A stretch of 32,303 nt of DNA, taken from a virus. Both the position numbers and the translations under genes were made by a program. The stretch is taken from IMG/VR virus record IMGVR_UViG_3300037487_001806, positions 1-32,303 of that record. One strand, 5' to 3'. The notes below the pieces were generated by a model. That model saw only the letters and a program-made list of their open reading frames with translations, did not search any database and had not been told where the DNA came from. This document shows, piece by piece, positions 15,902-24,133 of the stretch (position 1 is the stretch's first letter; each line of letters opens with the position of its first letter).

Positions 15902-17116
15902 TCACACGCCGTCGAAGTCAATAACAACGTTATCAACGGGACGTTGGCAAATCAGGTTGCCGTACATTTTCAAGCGGAACTCGATGCCGTCGCTTGCGGA
16001 CTCGCGAAGGAACCGGCGCCCATCTTCCTCGGCGAAATGCGGGGCATCGCCGAGCGTTGCGAATTCCCATGCGTCACGGCGCGAGAGCAGGCCGAACGCG
16101 TAGGGGCACGTGGGGTCGTCGAGAACTGTGATGTTTCCGGACGAAGTGATGAGGTTGAAGCCCTGAAAGCCAACCTTGGCCTTTCCGGCCGATTGGACAT
16201 CGACGAAGGCCTTAGCCTGCATCGACTTCTGGAGCTCGCTTGCACGCTCGGAATTCATCCAAACCGTGTCGAATTTCCCACCGTTGGTGCGGCCTCGAGC
16301 AAGGCTGTCAAAGATAACCTCCTCGATTGTCTTCGCGCCGCCGCGAACACGACCGCCGGCCAAACGCACCGGGTTTACCGAGCGGTCTACGCCAAAAAAC
16401 GGGGTAGCCGAAGGGCTCGCAACGGGGATCCAAGCAAACACGCCGCTCATGCAATTTGACTGACCGATACCGGCGAGGAAGTCGCCCTGACGAGCAAACA
16501 AGTCGGTTGCAATCGGAGCCACTGCGCCGCCCTGGAGGGTCAACGTTACGGTGCCCAAGTCGATATCTAGTGCCGTCACCAAGAACGTGCCGGCGTAAAT
16601 TACGCCAGCCGCGCTCTTGTTTTCGATCACCATACCGACCTCGAATTTGACACAATCGCGACGGTCGGTGAGCGTGACGACGGGGCCAGCCGCAATCGTC
16701 AGAGCGACGCCGCGAACACCGCTGCCATCGCCCCAAACCTGGACGGCCATCGAACGGCCGAACTCGTAGCCCGCCGCGTCAACCTGGGTTTTGATCGCTT
16801 TGGCGATTGCACCCTTGTTGCTCTGCGAGGCCATCATCGTCTCGTTGTCGATGCTGCCGAGTACGTAGTCCTTCTTACGGGTGACGTTGAACTTCGCAAG
16901 GCTCGGGGTGCTTTTCCCGTTCAGCGCCGTGCTGAAATCGGTGCTGCCGCGGATGCCGGAAAACATTGCGTTCGATTGACGCGACGCGCCTTCGAAATCG
17001 TATGCCTTCGGCACCCAGGCGAGGAACGGAGCCTCGGGAAACCAAACCTCTTCGAGCGAGTCAGGGTAGAGAATTTTGAGGGCAGACGAGAAACTCGTCA
17101 TGTTTAGAGAAGCCAT
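15902..17116 (-). CDS. Major capsid protein (HK97-fold)
   Basis: This 404-residue protein starts MASLNMTSFSSALKILYPD, continues with VWFPEAPFLAWVPKAYDFEG, and has an E-loop-like segment and a long spine-type helix (NKGAIAKAIKTQVDAAGYEFGRSM). A middle beta domain follows, then FDTVWMNSERASELQKSM and a C-terminal strand set ending RLKMYGNLICQRPVDNV. Length, domain order and context (scaffold upstream, small decoration-like proteins downstream) fit a major capsid protein of the HK97 fold. A ribosome site (AAAGGACG) lies before ATG 17114-17116. No N-terminal prohead-protease segment is visible, so assembly probably depends on the separate scaffold. Confidence 0.85.
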   Translation of the reverse strand: MASLNMTSFSSALKILYPDSLEEVWFPEAPFLAWVPKAYDFEGASRQSNAMFSGIRGSTDFSTALNGKSTPSLAKFNVTRKKDYVLGSIDNETMMASQSNKGAIAKAIKTQVDAAGYEFGRSMAVQVWGDGSGVRGVALTIAAGPVVTLTDRRDCVKFEVGMVIENKSAAGVIYAGTFLVTALDIDLGTVTLTLQGGAVAPIATDLFARQGDFLAGIGQSNCMSGVFAWIPVASPSATPFFGVDRSVNPVRLAGGRVRGGAKTIEEVIFDSLARGRTNGGKFDTVWMNSERASELQKSMQAKAFVDVQSAGKAKVGFQGFNLITSSGNITVLDDPTCPYAFGLLSRRDAWEFATLGDAPHFAEEDGRRFLRESASDGIEFRLKMYGNLICQRPVDNVVIDFDGV

Positions 17117-17140
17117 AAATCACGTCCTTTTCTTAGCGGC

Positions 17141-18166
17141 TCAGCCGTTGGACCACAGAATTTTAGTCGCTTCGGCCAACCGCTCTTCGGGCGTAAGCGC
17201 CCTGCGTTGCGCCCCGCTTTCGGCGGCGGCTGCGTTGGTTGGGATATGCCGACTTGCGCCGTTGCGCGGCCTTGTGGATGCCGCGGGTGTCCCCGTCCGC
17301 TTGCCGCCGTTAGGCGCGGGGGAGGAGGCACCCCGTGCCACGACTCTATCAGAAATATCGTAGTCGTCTAGCGTCGATTTTACGATGCGATCCACCGCTT
17401 GCAAAACCTCGTAGCGTCCAACCTCTTCGCCGCGCGCGACGTAGAAAGCCACCGCGTCAGCCATTCGTCGCCCGAGTGCAGCCTCGGACAGACGCTGGAG
17501 TGACGGGAATTCGTTGGCGTATGCGCTCGCCAACTCGACAAGGTTTGCCGTTTCGGTGGTCGTTATCTCGGCAACCTGTTGCTGGTAATCCTGCGTCGCC
17601 GCGGCCTCGGTGCGGGCGTTGCGCTCGGCGTGGAGCTCGGCGCGAAGCTCCGCTACCTCGCGTGACGCCGCGGACTCTTGGCGCGCTTCGTCGCCGCCCA
17701 GGTAGGCGAGCTGCAACCGCTGGAGGTACTCGTGCGGCTGGATACCGGCGAGCGCGGCCAGGCGCTCGACAGCCGCGATCGGGTCTTTCGACATCAACGT
17801 CGCCACCTCGCGCGCTGTCGCAGTTTCGCCCTCAAGCGCGGCATGCCGAACGTCCAGCTCTTGTTGGCGTTTGGCGTTTGCGGCCTGCATTCGCCTGGCG
17901 GTCGCCCACTCTCCCGCGGCCTCGCGAAGTCCGCTTTTCGACTTGGCCTCTTTTGCGCCCTCAACCTTCGGCTTGGCGTCCCCTTCCGCGGCCTCTGCGT
18001 CGCCCTCTGCCGCGTCCCCGCTGTCGGGTGCTGGCTCCGTTGGCGCGACTTCATCGGCATCGTTTAGGAACGCCGTAGCGGCCGCGACGCGGGCGTCGGC
18101 CTCGCTCGAGCCGGTGGCAACGACCTGCGAAGTTTCGACTGGAGTGGGTTGGGTGGTTTCGCTCAT
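17141..18166 (-). CDS. Capsid scaffolding protein
   Basis: This 341-residue protein is highly charged and Ala/Glu-rich. Residues 1-95 are an acidic disordered region (EAAEGDAKPKVEGAKEAKSK). Residues 95-225 look like a long coiled coil (ANAKRQQELDVRHAALEGETATAREVATLM, then VAELRAELHAERNARTEA). The C-terminus is basic and ends with TPEERLAEATKILWSNG, a helix of the kind that binds capsid protein. The portal-scaffold-capsid gene order supports the call. It would direct prohead assembly and leave before packaging. Confidence 0.8.
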   Translation of the reverse strand: MSETTQPTPVETSQVVATGSSEADARVAAATAFLNDADEVAPTEPAPDSGDAAEGDAEAAEGDAKPKVEGAKEAKSKSGLREAAGEWATARRMQAANAKRQQELDVRHAALEGETATAREVATLMSKDPIAAVERLAALAGIQPHEYLQRLQLAYLGGDEARQESAASREVAELRAELHAERNARTEAAATQDYQQQVAEITTTETANLVELASAYANEFPSLQRLSEAALGRRMADAVAFYVARGEEVGRYEVLQAVDRIVKSTLDDYDISDRVVARGASSPAPNGGKRTGTPAASTRPRNGASRHIPTNAAAAESGAQRRALTPEERLAEATKILWSNG

Positions 18167-18170
18167 TTTA

Positions 18171-20018
18171 TCAGCTCGGCATCGGCATCGGCATCGGCGG
18201 CATTCCTTCGGGCATCGGCGGCATCGGGCCAGGCATTGGCCCCGCGCCTAGCATCGGATCCATTGGCATCGGTGGCATCGGCGGCATTGGTGGCGGTCCC
18301 GCGGCTTGCTCCTGGAGCAGCAACACGTGCGACAGGAACTGCCGCAACAAGTCCACGCGCTCCTCGGGGATATCGTCGAGCTCCGCGCGCTGGATGGCGA
18401 GCGCTGTTTCTTTCAACGCGAGCGCGAGATCCATGACTGGCTCGGGTGGTAAATACACGTCGTCGTAAAGCATTTTTGCGATGCGTTTGTGGATCAATTC
18501 GAGCGGAGCCACGATTCGATTTCGCACCGCCTCGAGGTCCGGTACGTCAAGCGCGAGCTCGTAGAACGCCTGATTGTCGATTACGCCAGCGCCAAGCATG
18601 TCCTGCAAGACTTGAATCTTCGCCGCTGGGTTCGTCGGGAACGCCGACGTCGGGAACACCCGAGCGCGAAAGCGCCCCGCCTCTAAGTCGATCTCGCTCC
18701 ATTGAATTCGCGTCGTTCGCGACGGCCCGTCGCTGCAAATAATCTCGTGATCGGGATACTCGTCGGCTATCTCCGTGTGCAGCGTCACGATCCATTTCGC
18801 CAAGTCTACGTAGAGGTTCTCGTAGGCGCGCTCGAGGCCGATGAAGCGCCTCGATTGCACGTCGTTGTAAACCTGGAGTGCGCGCCCGCTGTTGAGGCCC
18901 GCCGGTTTCATGCTCGTCGCGGCCAATTCGCTTGCGCCCATGAGCTTGAAAACGCGCTGCTCACACTGCTCAATATAATTTGCAATCTGCGGGTGCATTA
19001 CCGCAGGCGTCATCTGTTGCGGTGCCGCGCCGTCGTGCTCCACAATGGCGCCGATCTGATTTACCATGTGGGCTTTGATAACGCGGCTTTGGCGGTTGAT
19101 AAACCACAGCGACGTCGCGTTCAGCCTCAGCGATTCGTTCCACCGGCGCAGCACGCGGTTCAATTCAATCTGCGTCGGCGCTGCACGCTGCACGAGCGAC
19201 AGCCCCCAGAATCGCCGCATCGGTTTGACGGCGCGAATGAAAACGAAGGGAGGCTCTTTGTGCGCGTAGGGTTGATCGGAAAGCACCACCTCGCTGATGC
19301 AGAAAACGTGACGGCCATCCTTTGCGCCAGCCTTCGACGGCAAATGCACCGCCTCGATGGCCTCAAGCAAGTCTTGGCCTCGCGGCCCGTCCGAGAACCA
19401 CGCCGAGGACGACACCGTTTGCGCCATTTCGATTGCGTCTCGGTGCTCGGGGTACAGCTCGCAGAGCTGCCACTTATCGACGAGATGCCGCACGAAAAAC
19501 GAGCGCGGAACGACGTCAATCGCGCCTCTGTCGTCCACCAGAAAATTGGGTGGGAATATCCGCTCAATAATGACTTTCGTTTCATCCTCGGGGTCGCGTC
19601 GCGGGCGCAATATCCCAAGGCCAGCAATCACGGCATCGCGCGCCGCTTGTTCTGTCAGCTCGTGCACGTTGCAGTGATCAAACTCCGCGTCGCAGAAATA
19701 CGTCAATTTCCTCGCGCGTTCCTGCTCCAACCAATCGCCGCCGATGGTCACAAACATCGGGCGCGGGCGCGCCTGTGTAATCTCGCTGATTACGGTGTCA
19801 ACCGCGAGCGCAAGCACGTTGCGCGTCACCTGCGGGTTGCCGCGAAACTCTATCGAGTTCTCCGGTATCGCCGAGTCGTCGCCGTAGAGACAATAACTCT
19901 CAAGCATTTGCAACCGGCGCGAACTCGTCACCATATCGACGCGCCGCGCCTCGGCCACTACCTCGGACGCTAGAAGCGAAGATTCAGCGTTCCACCATCG
20001 ATCATGCGACAAGCTCAT
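18171..20018 (-). CDS. Portal protein
   Basis: This 615-residue protein fits portal proteins of podoviruses. It has an N-terminal crown (SSRRLQMLESYCLYGDD, NVLALAVDTVISEITQARPRPMF), a clip/stem region (FGLSLVQRAAPTQIELNRVLRRWNE-type helix near 290-320, read here as WGLSLVQRAAPTQIELN), and a late helical region from about 470. The dodecamer would sit at the vertex, contact the terminase and pass DNA to the adaptor. The final 50 residues are Pro/Met/Gly repeats (PPMPPMPMDPML and similar), unusual for portals. ATG 20016-20018 is the start, 19 bases past the upstream stop, and it is preceded by terminase and two small genes. Confidence 0.85.
   Translation of the reverse strand: MSLSHDRWWNAESSLLASEVVAEARRVDMVTSSRRLQMLESYCLYGDDSAIPENSIEFRGNPQVTRNVLALAVDTVISEITQARPRPMFVTIGGDWLEQERARKLTYFCDAEFDHCNVHELTEQAARDAVIAGLGILRPRRDPEDETKVIIERIFPPNFLVDDRGAIDVVPRSFFVRHLVDKWQLCELYPEHRDAIEMAQTVSSSAWFSDGPRGQDLLEAIEAVHLPSKAGAKDGRHVFCISEVVLSDQPYAHKEPPFVFIRAVKPMRRFWGLSLVQRAAPTQIELNRVLRRWNESLRLNATSLWFINRQSRVIKAHMVNQIGAIVEHDGAAPQQMTPAVMHPQIANYIEQCEQRVFKLMGASELAATSMKPAGLNSGRALQVYNDVQSRRFIGLERAYENLYVDLAKWIVTLHTEIADEYPDHEIICSDGPSRTTRIQWSEIDLEAGRFRARVFPTSAFPTNPAAKIQVLQDMLGAGVIDNQAFYELALDVPDLEAVRNRIVAPLELIHKRIAKMLYDDVYLPPEPVMDLALALKETALAIQRAELDDIPEERVDLLRQFLSHVLLLQEQAAGPPPMPPMPPMPMDPMLGAGPMPGPMPPMPEGMPPMPMPMPS
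18179..18296 (+). repeat. Low-complexity GGCATCGG-type repeat in the portal gene 3' end
   Basis: Units of GGCATCGG and GGCATTGG recur at least ten times on the plus strand. They encode the Pro-Met-rich tail of the portal protein. They are in frame and look like expanded codons of a flexible tail, not a regulatory element. Confidence 0.75.
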
Positions 20019-20037
20019 GGGCGCATCCTAGCACGGC

Positions 20038-20337
20038 TCACGGTTTCACCGCCGTCACCGCTCGACGGCGCGGGCTGTGGTCCCAATCGTCCATCCCGCG
20101 AGCGGCGAGTCCCTTCAAGTCGGGAGCGTTATCGGCCTCGACTTCGGCCAGCGTGCACCGTCTGACCATGTGCATTGGGTACAACTCAAGTCCCGCCGCG
20201 ACACCGTAAGGCGTCAGCCGCAGGTCGGGCGCGTAGCTGTCTCGCCGCGCTGGCTCCGTCGTCTGGAGGTACGTCACTTTTGACGTGCTCCCCGGTGCCT
20301 CGCATGACTCGCGGAATATGACGCGGGTAATTTTCAT
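20038..20337 (-). CDS. Hypothetical protein between terminase and portal
   Basis: This 99-residue protein starts MKITRVIFRESCEAPG. It has a strand-rich start, a segment YAPDLRLTPYGVAAGLELYP, and a basic tail (RRRAVTAVKP). ATG 20335-20337 overlaps the previous stop as ATGA. An upstream in-frame start would begin inside the preceding gene. I do not recognise the family. The place next to terminase suggests a packaging accessory or a small DNA-binding role, with no direct motif support. Confidence 0.6.
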   Translation of the reverse strand: MKITRVIFRESCEAPGSTSKVTYLQTTEPARRDSYAPDLRLTPYGVAAGLELYPMHMVRRCTLAEVEADNAPDLKGLAARGMDDWDHSPRRRAVTAVKP

Positions 20338-20579
20338 GCGTCCACCTTCCGCAATCGAATCCCCACGTGATCCCATTTTGCATCGTCGTCGTCGTCAGGC
20401 TCGGTGCCTGTCAGCGCAAAGTCGTCGAGCGCACGCGGGGGCATCGCCACCGGGCCGAGCTCAACCTCGATTTCGCCACTGCGTAGTCGAGTTACCCCGT
20501 GCTGTCGAAGCACGTCGAGCATCACGGCCAAGTCGCCCAGGTCAATCCCACTCAGCAAGTTCACTTTCGGTGTCCCCAT
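20334..20579 (-). CDS. Small acidic protein following terminase
   Basis: This 81-residue protein starts MGTPKVNLLSGIDLGDLAVML. It has a helix (LAVMLDVLRQHG) and a short beta segment (VTRLRSGEIEVELGP), then an acidic tail with a run of five Asp. It overlaps the terminase large-subunit 3' end by 38 bases and couples by ATGA to the next gene. An alternative GTG start lies five codons later. The family is not recognised. Confidence 0.55.
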   Translation of the reverse strand: MGTPKVNLLSGIDLGDLAVMLDVLRQHGVTRLRSGEIEVELGPVAMPPRALDDFALTGTEPDDDDDAKWDHVGIRLRKVDA

Positions 20580-22203
20580 TCGCGTCGTCTCCTCGAAGCT
20601 TGCGCTCCATCTTCTCGGCCTCGGCAACCTCCCAGGGTTCCCACCCGTCCTGTGCCGAGCTTGCACCCTCTATAGGCTCGCCGATTGGCTGCGCCAGCGC
20701 AAGCGCCGCCGCAAATGCATAATCGCAGTGACGGCCCGCGGCTCGGGGCAAGTCGATTGTGATTCCGTTTTGCGTGACTTTTTTCCGCACGCGACGAATA
20801 TCCTCGAGCAGCTCGCGCACCGGGGGCAGTTCGACGCCACCCGAAAGAACGAGCGCGCGCATCGACTCGAAAAGCTCCACTTTGCGCGATGCCGTGATCG
20901 CCTCAGAGACGACGGACAACCCGTAACGGCTCCCGATGTCCGCGAGCGCGTCCGCGGCCCATTGGTCCGTTGCAACGCGGGCCACGTTGTAGGGCCGCAG
21001 CTCTTCGGCAATCTCGCGGAGCACGTCGTCGGGTGACAGTGGAGCGCCGCGAGCTGCTTGCCATTGCCTTGCCATAACCACCGCGAGCTTGCCGCCGGCC
21101 AGGCGCGTGGCCACAACGAGAGTCCACGCATCGCCGCGGGTTGCTGGATCCATCGCGGCAACGTAGAAATGACCCGAAGTGGGGCCGAGCTCAACCGCAT
21201 CGCGTCTGGTAACGAGCGCCAGGTCATCGGAGCTGAACATCGTGCTTTCGGGGTCCGCGAACTCGCCGAGCACGTCAGTTCTAAACGCCGCGGGATCGCG
21301 TCGTCGAAGCTCTTCGCACCTCTCGGGAGTCCAGAAAACCGGGTTCATCGCCGGCCCTACAGCGCGGATGACAATCCTCTCGGGCGTCGGCTTTTGCCAG
21401 TGTGCAGTCACGATGTCGAATGCTGGCCCGAAAGGGGCCCAAGGCGAGCCGATGCCGCACAACTGCGCTCCTGGTAGCAGTCGGCCAGCGACCGCGCTCC
21501 TAGCGTCATCGAAGTTCACAACGCCTTCGGACCCACCGACCATCCTCGTAAATTCGTCAAAGATTGCGCCCGCGCTCCAACGCGCCACGAGGCTACCGCC
21601 CGCCCTTGAACCCGCGACGATTTTGACCTCGACGGCAACGCCCGACGGGTGCGCGAACATAATCGAGTCGCTCGTCGGCTCGCCGCAAGTCAACTTCTTC
21701 AACGACTTCGAGGCCGCGACGCGCCCGACGACGTGCCCGTGAACGACGCGCGCCAGGTCTGTTGTGAGGCTCACCACGGAGACGCGCGGCACTTCGCCAG
21801 CTCCAAGCAACGACACGTCGCACCGCTGTGTGGCGCACGTTGCAACTGCCGCAGTCAGTAGGCTTTTGCCGCTCCGTATCGGGCCGACGATGTAGATTTC
21901 GGCTGGCCTTCGCTCTTCGACTTTGCGAAGCGAGCCGACGCTCCACTGAAACGTTGCGCGCTCGCGAATATCTGCGGCGTAAGCCCGCGCGTTTTTGAGC
22001 AGCGGCACGCGTTCGAGGCCAGCCAACGGCTTACCATCGATTAGGCGGCATATCGCAAGCTGTAACGGCGTCGCTGTCGCCAGCCCAAAGCCGTTTGGGG
22101 ACGTGAGCATCCGCTCAAGCGTGAGCGCCGCGGCGTCAGTGCGCTGATTGCGTTGCGCCGCGAGCTGCTCCAGCCTCGTCTGCGCCACTGTTTGCAAGCT
22201 CAC
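20542..22203 (-). CDS. terL: Terminase large subunit (TerL)
   Basis: This 553-residue DNA-packaging motor carries a Walker A loop GPIRSGKS (107-114) and a Walker B strand with catalytic acid AGAIFDEF (211-218). A probable coupling motif lies after that (CGIGSP, 249-254). The C-terminal RNase H-like nuclease region shows YVAAMDPATRGD (347-358), then RVATDQWAAD (409-418) and RHCDYAFA (491-498), whose Asp residues are candidate metal ligands. It would cut concatemers and pump DNA through the portal. The start at ATG 22201-22203 overlaps the small subunit's 3' end by 68 bases. Its N-terminal about 90 residues are longer than in compact terminases. Confidence 0.9.
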   Translation of the reverse strand: MSLQTVAQTRLEQLAAQRNQRTDAAALTLERMLTSPNGFGLATATPLQLAICRLIDGKPLAGLERVPLLKNARAYAADIRERATFQWSVGSLRKVEERRPAEIYIVGPIRSGKSLLTAAVATCATQRCDVSLLGAGEVPRVSVVSLTTDLARVVHGHVVGRVAASKSLKKLTCGEPTSDSIMFAHPSGVAVEVKIVAGSRAGGSLVARWSAGAIFDEFTRMVGGSEGVVNFDDARSAVAGRLLPGAQLCGIGSPWAPFGPAFDIVTAHWQKPTPERIVIRAVGPAMNPVFWTPERCEELRRRDPAAFRTDVLGEFADPESTMFSSDDLALVTRRDAVELGPTSGHFYVAAMDPATRGDAWTLVVATRLAGGKLAVVMARQWQAARGAPLSPDDVLREIAEELRPYNVARVATDQWAADALADIGSRYGLSVVSEAITASRKVELFESMRALVLSGGVELPPVRELLEDIRRVRKKVTQNGITIDLPRAAGRHCDYAFAAALALAQPIGEPIEGASSAQDGWEPWEVAEAEKMERKLRGDDANGDTESELAEWD

Positions 22204-22618
22204 CTAGCACCTCCTCGCAAGCGTCACTCAGCCCACGTCGAGCGCACGCGCCAATAAACGCGTCCATCATCGCCTCGCGCTCGGCGTCCAGCTTCGCCGC
22301 GTGGCCGCGAACGTCGCCCCACTGCAACGGAAACCTTCGCTCAAGGTACCACGCGAGAGCGCGCCAATCCTCGCGGCCTTGAACCTGAATTGACGCCACG
22401 GCCCGGGCCTCACACTCGGCCTCGGCTTTCGCCACCTCGAGGGCGAGCGGAATGAACATCTCATTCCCCGCCTCGGCTTGCCGCAGCCAGTCTCTCAGCG
22501 TCGTTTTAGCAATGCCAGCCGCGCCGCACGCGGCGTTTCGTTGCTGCCCTGACCGAAGGGACGCAACGAGGCGCTCTGCGATGTTTGGCGTCAGCTTGCT
22601 TGTTCCGCGTTTCAACAT
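22136..22618 (-). CDS. terS: Terminase small subunit (TerS)
   Basis: This 160-residue protein has an N-terminal helix-turn-helix (about residues 26-48, NAACGAAGIAKTTLRDWLRQAE) and the hallmark EDWRALAWYLERRFPLQWG (83-101) seen in many small terminases after the DNA-binding domain. C-terminal helices would form the oligomer and contact TerL. The chosen ATG (22616-22618) has a good GGAGG ribosome site and overlaps the methyltransferase stop by seven bases; the open frame upstream is not protein-like. It would recognise the packaging start site. TerL follows directly with an overlap. Confidence 0.85.
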   Translation of the reverse strand: MLKRGTSKLTPNIAERLVASLRSGQQRNAACGAAGIAKTTLRDWLRQAEAGNEMFIPLALEVAKAEAECEARAVASIQVQGREDWRALAWYLERRFPLQWGDVRGHAAKLDAEREAMMDAFIGACARRGLSDACEEVLGELANSGADEAGAARGATQSAH

Positions 22619-23289
22619 GGTGCCTCCAGTGTGGCCGTCTTGCCTGTCAGGTTTTCCCAGCGCTTCACGATGACGTCGCAGTACTGCGGGGATATTTCCA
22701 TCCCGTAGCATTTGCGGCCTAGTTGCTCGGCGGCGATAAGTGTGGTGCCGGAGCCGCAGAAGGGCTCGTAGACCAAACTTCCATTAGCAGACCATCCTCC
22801 GATGAAATGCCCGGCAACTGCGATCGGAAAAACGGCTCCGTGGACAGAGGCATCGTGCCCGCTTGCGGTGGCGTGCTCAAAGACATTCGAGAATGAACCT
22901 CGGCTGAAAGAGCACCCAGTAATTTTCCTAGTGGGTTCTTTTTCGCACGACAGCAGCCAAACAAACTCGAAAGCGCTAGTCATAACGCCATCTGCCATAG
23001 CTGGTTGTGGATTTGATTTCACCCAAACGGCGATGTCGGTTGTGTGATCTGCGAACTCTCCGAGCAATCCAAGCAGAGAAATCTTATTTCCTGAAAGCAT
23101 CTGGACGTTGACGGCACACAAGCGAGAAACACCAATTGCCGCGATAATGAATGCACGCATCATTTCGAGCCAGCCGTCGCCGCAGTCTTCGTTGTCGTTG
23201 TATGCTAGCGAGCTCCGCGCAACCCACACCGCCGCGGGATCGTCCTCGCTGGCCTGGAGCGTAGGCTGCGCCGCCTTGGCGGCTTTCAA
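22612..23289 (-). CDS. DNA methyltransferase-like protein, beta-class order, atypical catalytic motif
   Basis: This 225-residue protein carries the C-terminal SAM-binding signature YEPFCGSGTTLIAAEQLG (174-191), then KCYGMEISPQYCDVIVKRW (193-211). This is motif I at the C-terminal end, as in beta-class N4/N6 methyltransferases. In that order the catalytic (D/S)PP(Y/W) motif should lie near the N-terminus. The only candidate is SSLAYND (26-32), with Leu-Ala in place of the two prolines. The rest (NVQMLSGNK, FEFVWLLS) looks intact. It starts with TTG (23287-23289), overlapping the preceding stop. It may methylate phage DNA before packaging or protect it from restriction. Its place right before TerS is notable. 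Activity is uncertain because of the motif. Confidence 0.75.
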   Translation of the reverse strand: MKAAKAAQPTLQASEDDPAAVWVARSSLAYNDNEDCGDGWLEMMRAFIIAAIGVSRLCAVNVQMLSGNKISLLGLLGEFADHTTDIAVWVKSNPQPAMADGVMTSAFEFVWLLSCEKEPTRKITGCSFSRGSFSNVFEHATASGHDASVHGAVFPIAVAGHFIGGWSANGSLVYEPFCGSGTTLIAAEQLGRKCYGMEISPQYCDVIVKRWENLTGKTATLEAPC

Positions 23290-23591
23290 TATTTCGTGTC
23301 CTCGTTCGGCTCGTGGCTCCCCGCCCCGCTCGATTCGCTTTCGGGCATCGCCTCGCGCTCGTCGAGCGGCAATTCCTCAATCATCTTGTCGAGGCTTCGA
23401 GTCGGGCGCTTGCCGCTGGCGTGCATTGCCGCAAGCGCGCAAGCACGATCCCGCATCGACGCCGCGCCAAGCTCATACTCGGTGACGTCTTCGCCGTCCT
23501 GGTCGTTCTCGTCGCCCTGGTCGTGCTCGTCGCCCTTGCCAGGTTTCGCGCGTCCGCGTCCGAGTCCGATAACGATGTTCATGCCGGCCAT
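23286..23591 (-). CDS. Acidic hypothetical protein
   Basis: This 101-residue protein opens with MAGMNIVIGLGRGRAKPGKG. An acidic, low-complexity segment of Asp, Glu, Gln and Asn follows (around DEHDQGDENDQDGED), then a helical part with several Met and a final acidic, Ser-rich tail. A second in-frame ATG at 23580-23582 would give 98 residues. The stop overlaps the TTG start of the methyltransferase. It is not recognised. The acidic stretch could mimic DNA, but that is speculation. The tandem 10-mers at 23640-23669 lie upstream of it. Confidence 0.5.
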   Translation of the reverse strand: MAGMNIVIGLGRGRAKPGKGDEHDQGDENDQDGEDVTEYELGAASMRDRACALAAMHASGKRPTRSLDKMIEELPLDEREAMPESESSGAGSHEPNEDTKY

Positions 23592-23639
23592 GACGCCAAA
23601 GCTACGCCGCGGGGGAGCGCAACGCAAGCGGGACGCTTC

Positions 23640-23669
23640 GACGTGGAACGACGTGGAACGGCGTGGACC
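23640..23669. repeat. Three tandem 10-mers (GACGTGGAAC, GACGTGGAAC, GGCGTGGACC)
   Basis: Two exact units and one with three changes follow each other with no spacer, each one helical turn long. They lie in the gap between the HTH gene (stop at 23676) and the acidic gene. The phasing suggests a protein-binding array, possibly for the HTH protein encoded just upstream or for the packaging machinery. Confidence 0.7.
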
Positions 23670-23675
23670 CCCGGG

Positions 23676-23909
23676 CTACCGCGTCCCTTGCAACTCAGCA
23701 ATGCGCGCTCGAGCACGCTCAATTGTCGCGGCCCGCAGGTTGCCGCCCGTGGCGAGCAGCTCCTCAAGCGTCGTCTGCGAGACGCGCATGATTTTCGACG
23801 CCTCAGTCCGCGACGACGAGAGGTTGACGACGAAACGCCGCTGTTCCTGGGTGAGCGAGCCGGCGCCCGTGACGGTTTTGAGCCTCGCGGCCTGTGGCGT
23901 GCGCGTCAT
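23676..23909 (-). CDS. Small HTH-like DNA-binding protein
   Basis: This 77-residue basic protein has a probable helix-turn-helix at about residues 34-65 (RTEASKIMRVSQTTLEELLATGG). The second helix is preceded by an Arg/Val/Ser turn of the kind seen in small phage regulators. The C-terminus is a charged helix (ATIERARARIAELQG). ATG 23907-23909 overlaps the upstream stop as ATGA. It could bind the tandem 10-mers just downstream of its stop, which would make it a local regulator of the packaging genes. That is inference from proximity. Confidence 0.6.
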   Translation of the reverse strand: MTRTPQAARLKTVTGAGSLTQEQRRFVVNLSSSRTEASKIMRVSQTTLEELLATGGNLRAATIERARARIAELQGTR

Positions 23910-24133
23910 CGGCGCGTGTGCTCCTCGTGTGACTCAGCCCAACGGGTGTGCTCGCGGACAGCTCGCTCGCAGTTCGAACACCGCGAGTCAAGCGGGCTTT
24001 CGTCGTTGAGCTGGCCGGGGTGCGGTTTCAAACATAGCGTCCGGCGCATGTGCGCGGAATCATAGCAATGCGAGCGCGAAAGTGCGTCGTCTGAGTGCCC
24101 CCACCACGCCAATCTGTCAAGAACCTTCGTCAT
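23906..24133 (-). CDS. Small Cys/His-rich protein
   Basis: This 75-residue protein has Cys at CYDSAH and in LCLKPHPGQ, and a CSNCER pair, with many His between. A small zinc finger of the CxxC/H type is plausible. ATG 24131-24133 overlaps the DnaC-like gene's stop as ATGA, and its own stop overlaps the next start as ATGA, so it is cotranslated with the loader and the HTH gene. The family is not recognised. Confidence 0.55.
   Translation of the reverse strand: MTKVLDRLAWWGHSDDALSRSHCYDSAHMRRTLCLKPHPGQLNDESPLDSRCSNCERAVREHTRWAESHEEHTRR

Noticed and set aside
18702-19973. A 423-residue plus-strand open frame
   Set aside because: It is antisense to the portal gene, is Arg/His/Leu-rich with no recognisable motif, and arises from the low stop frequency in GC-rich DNA.
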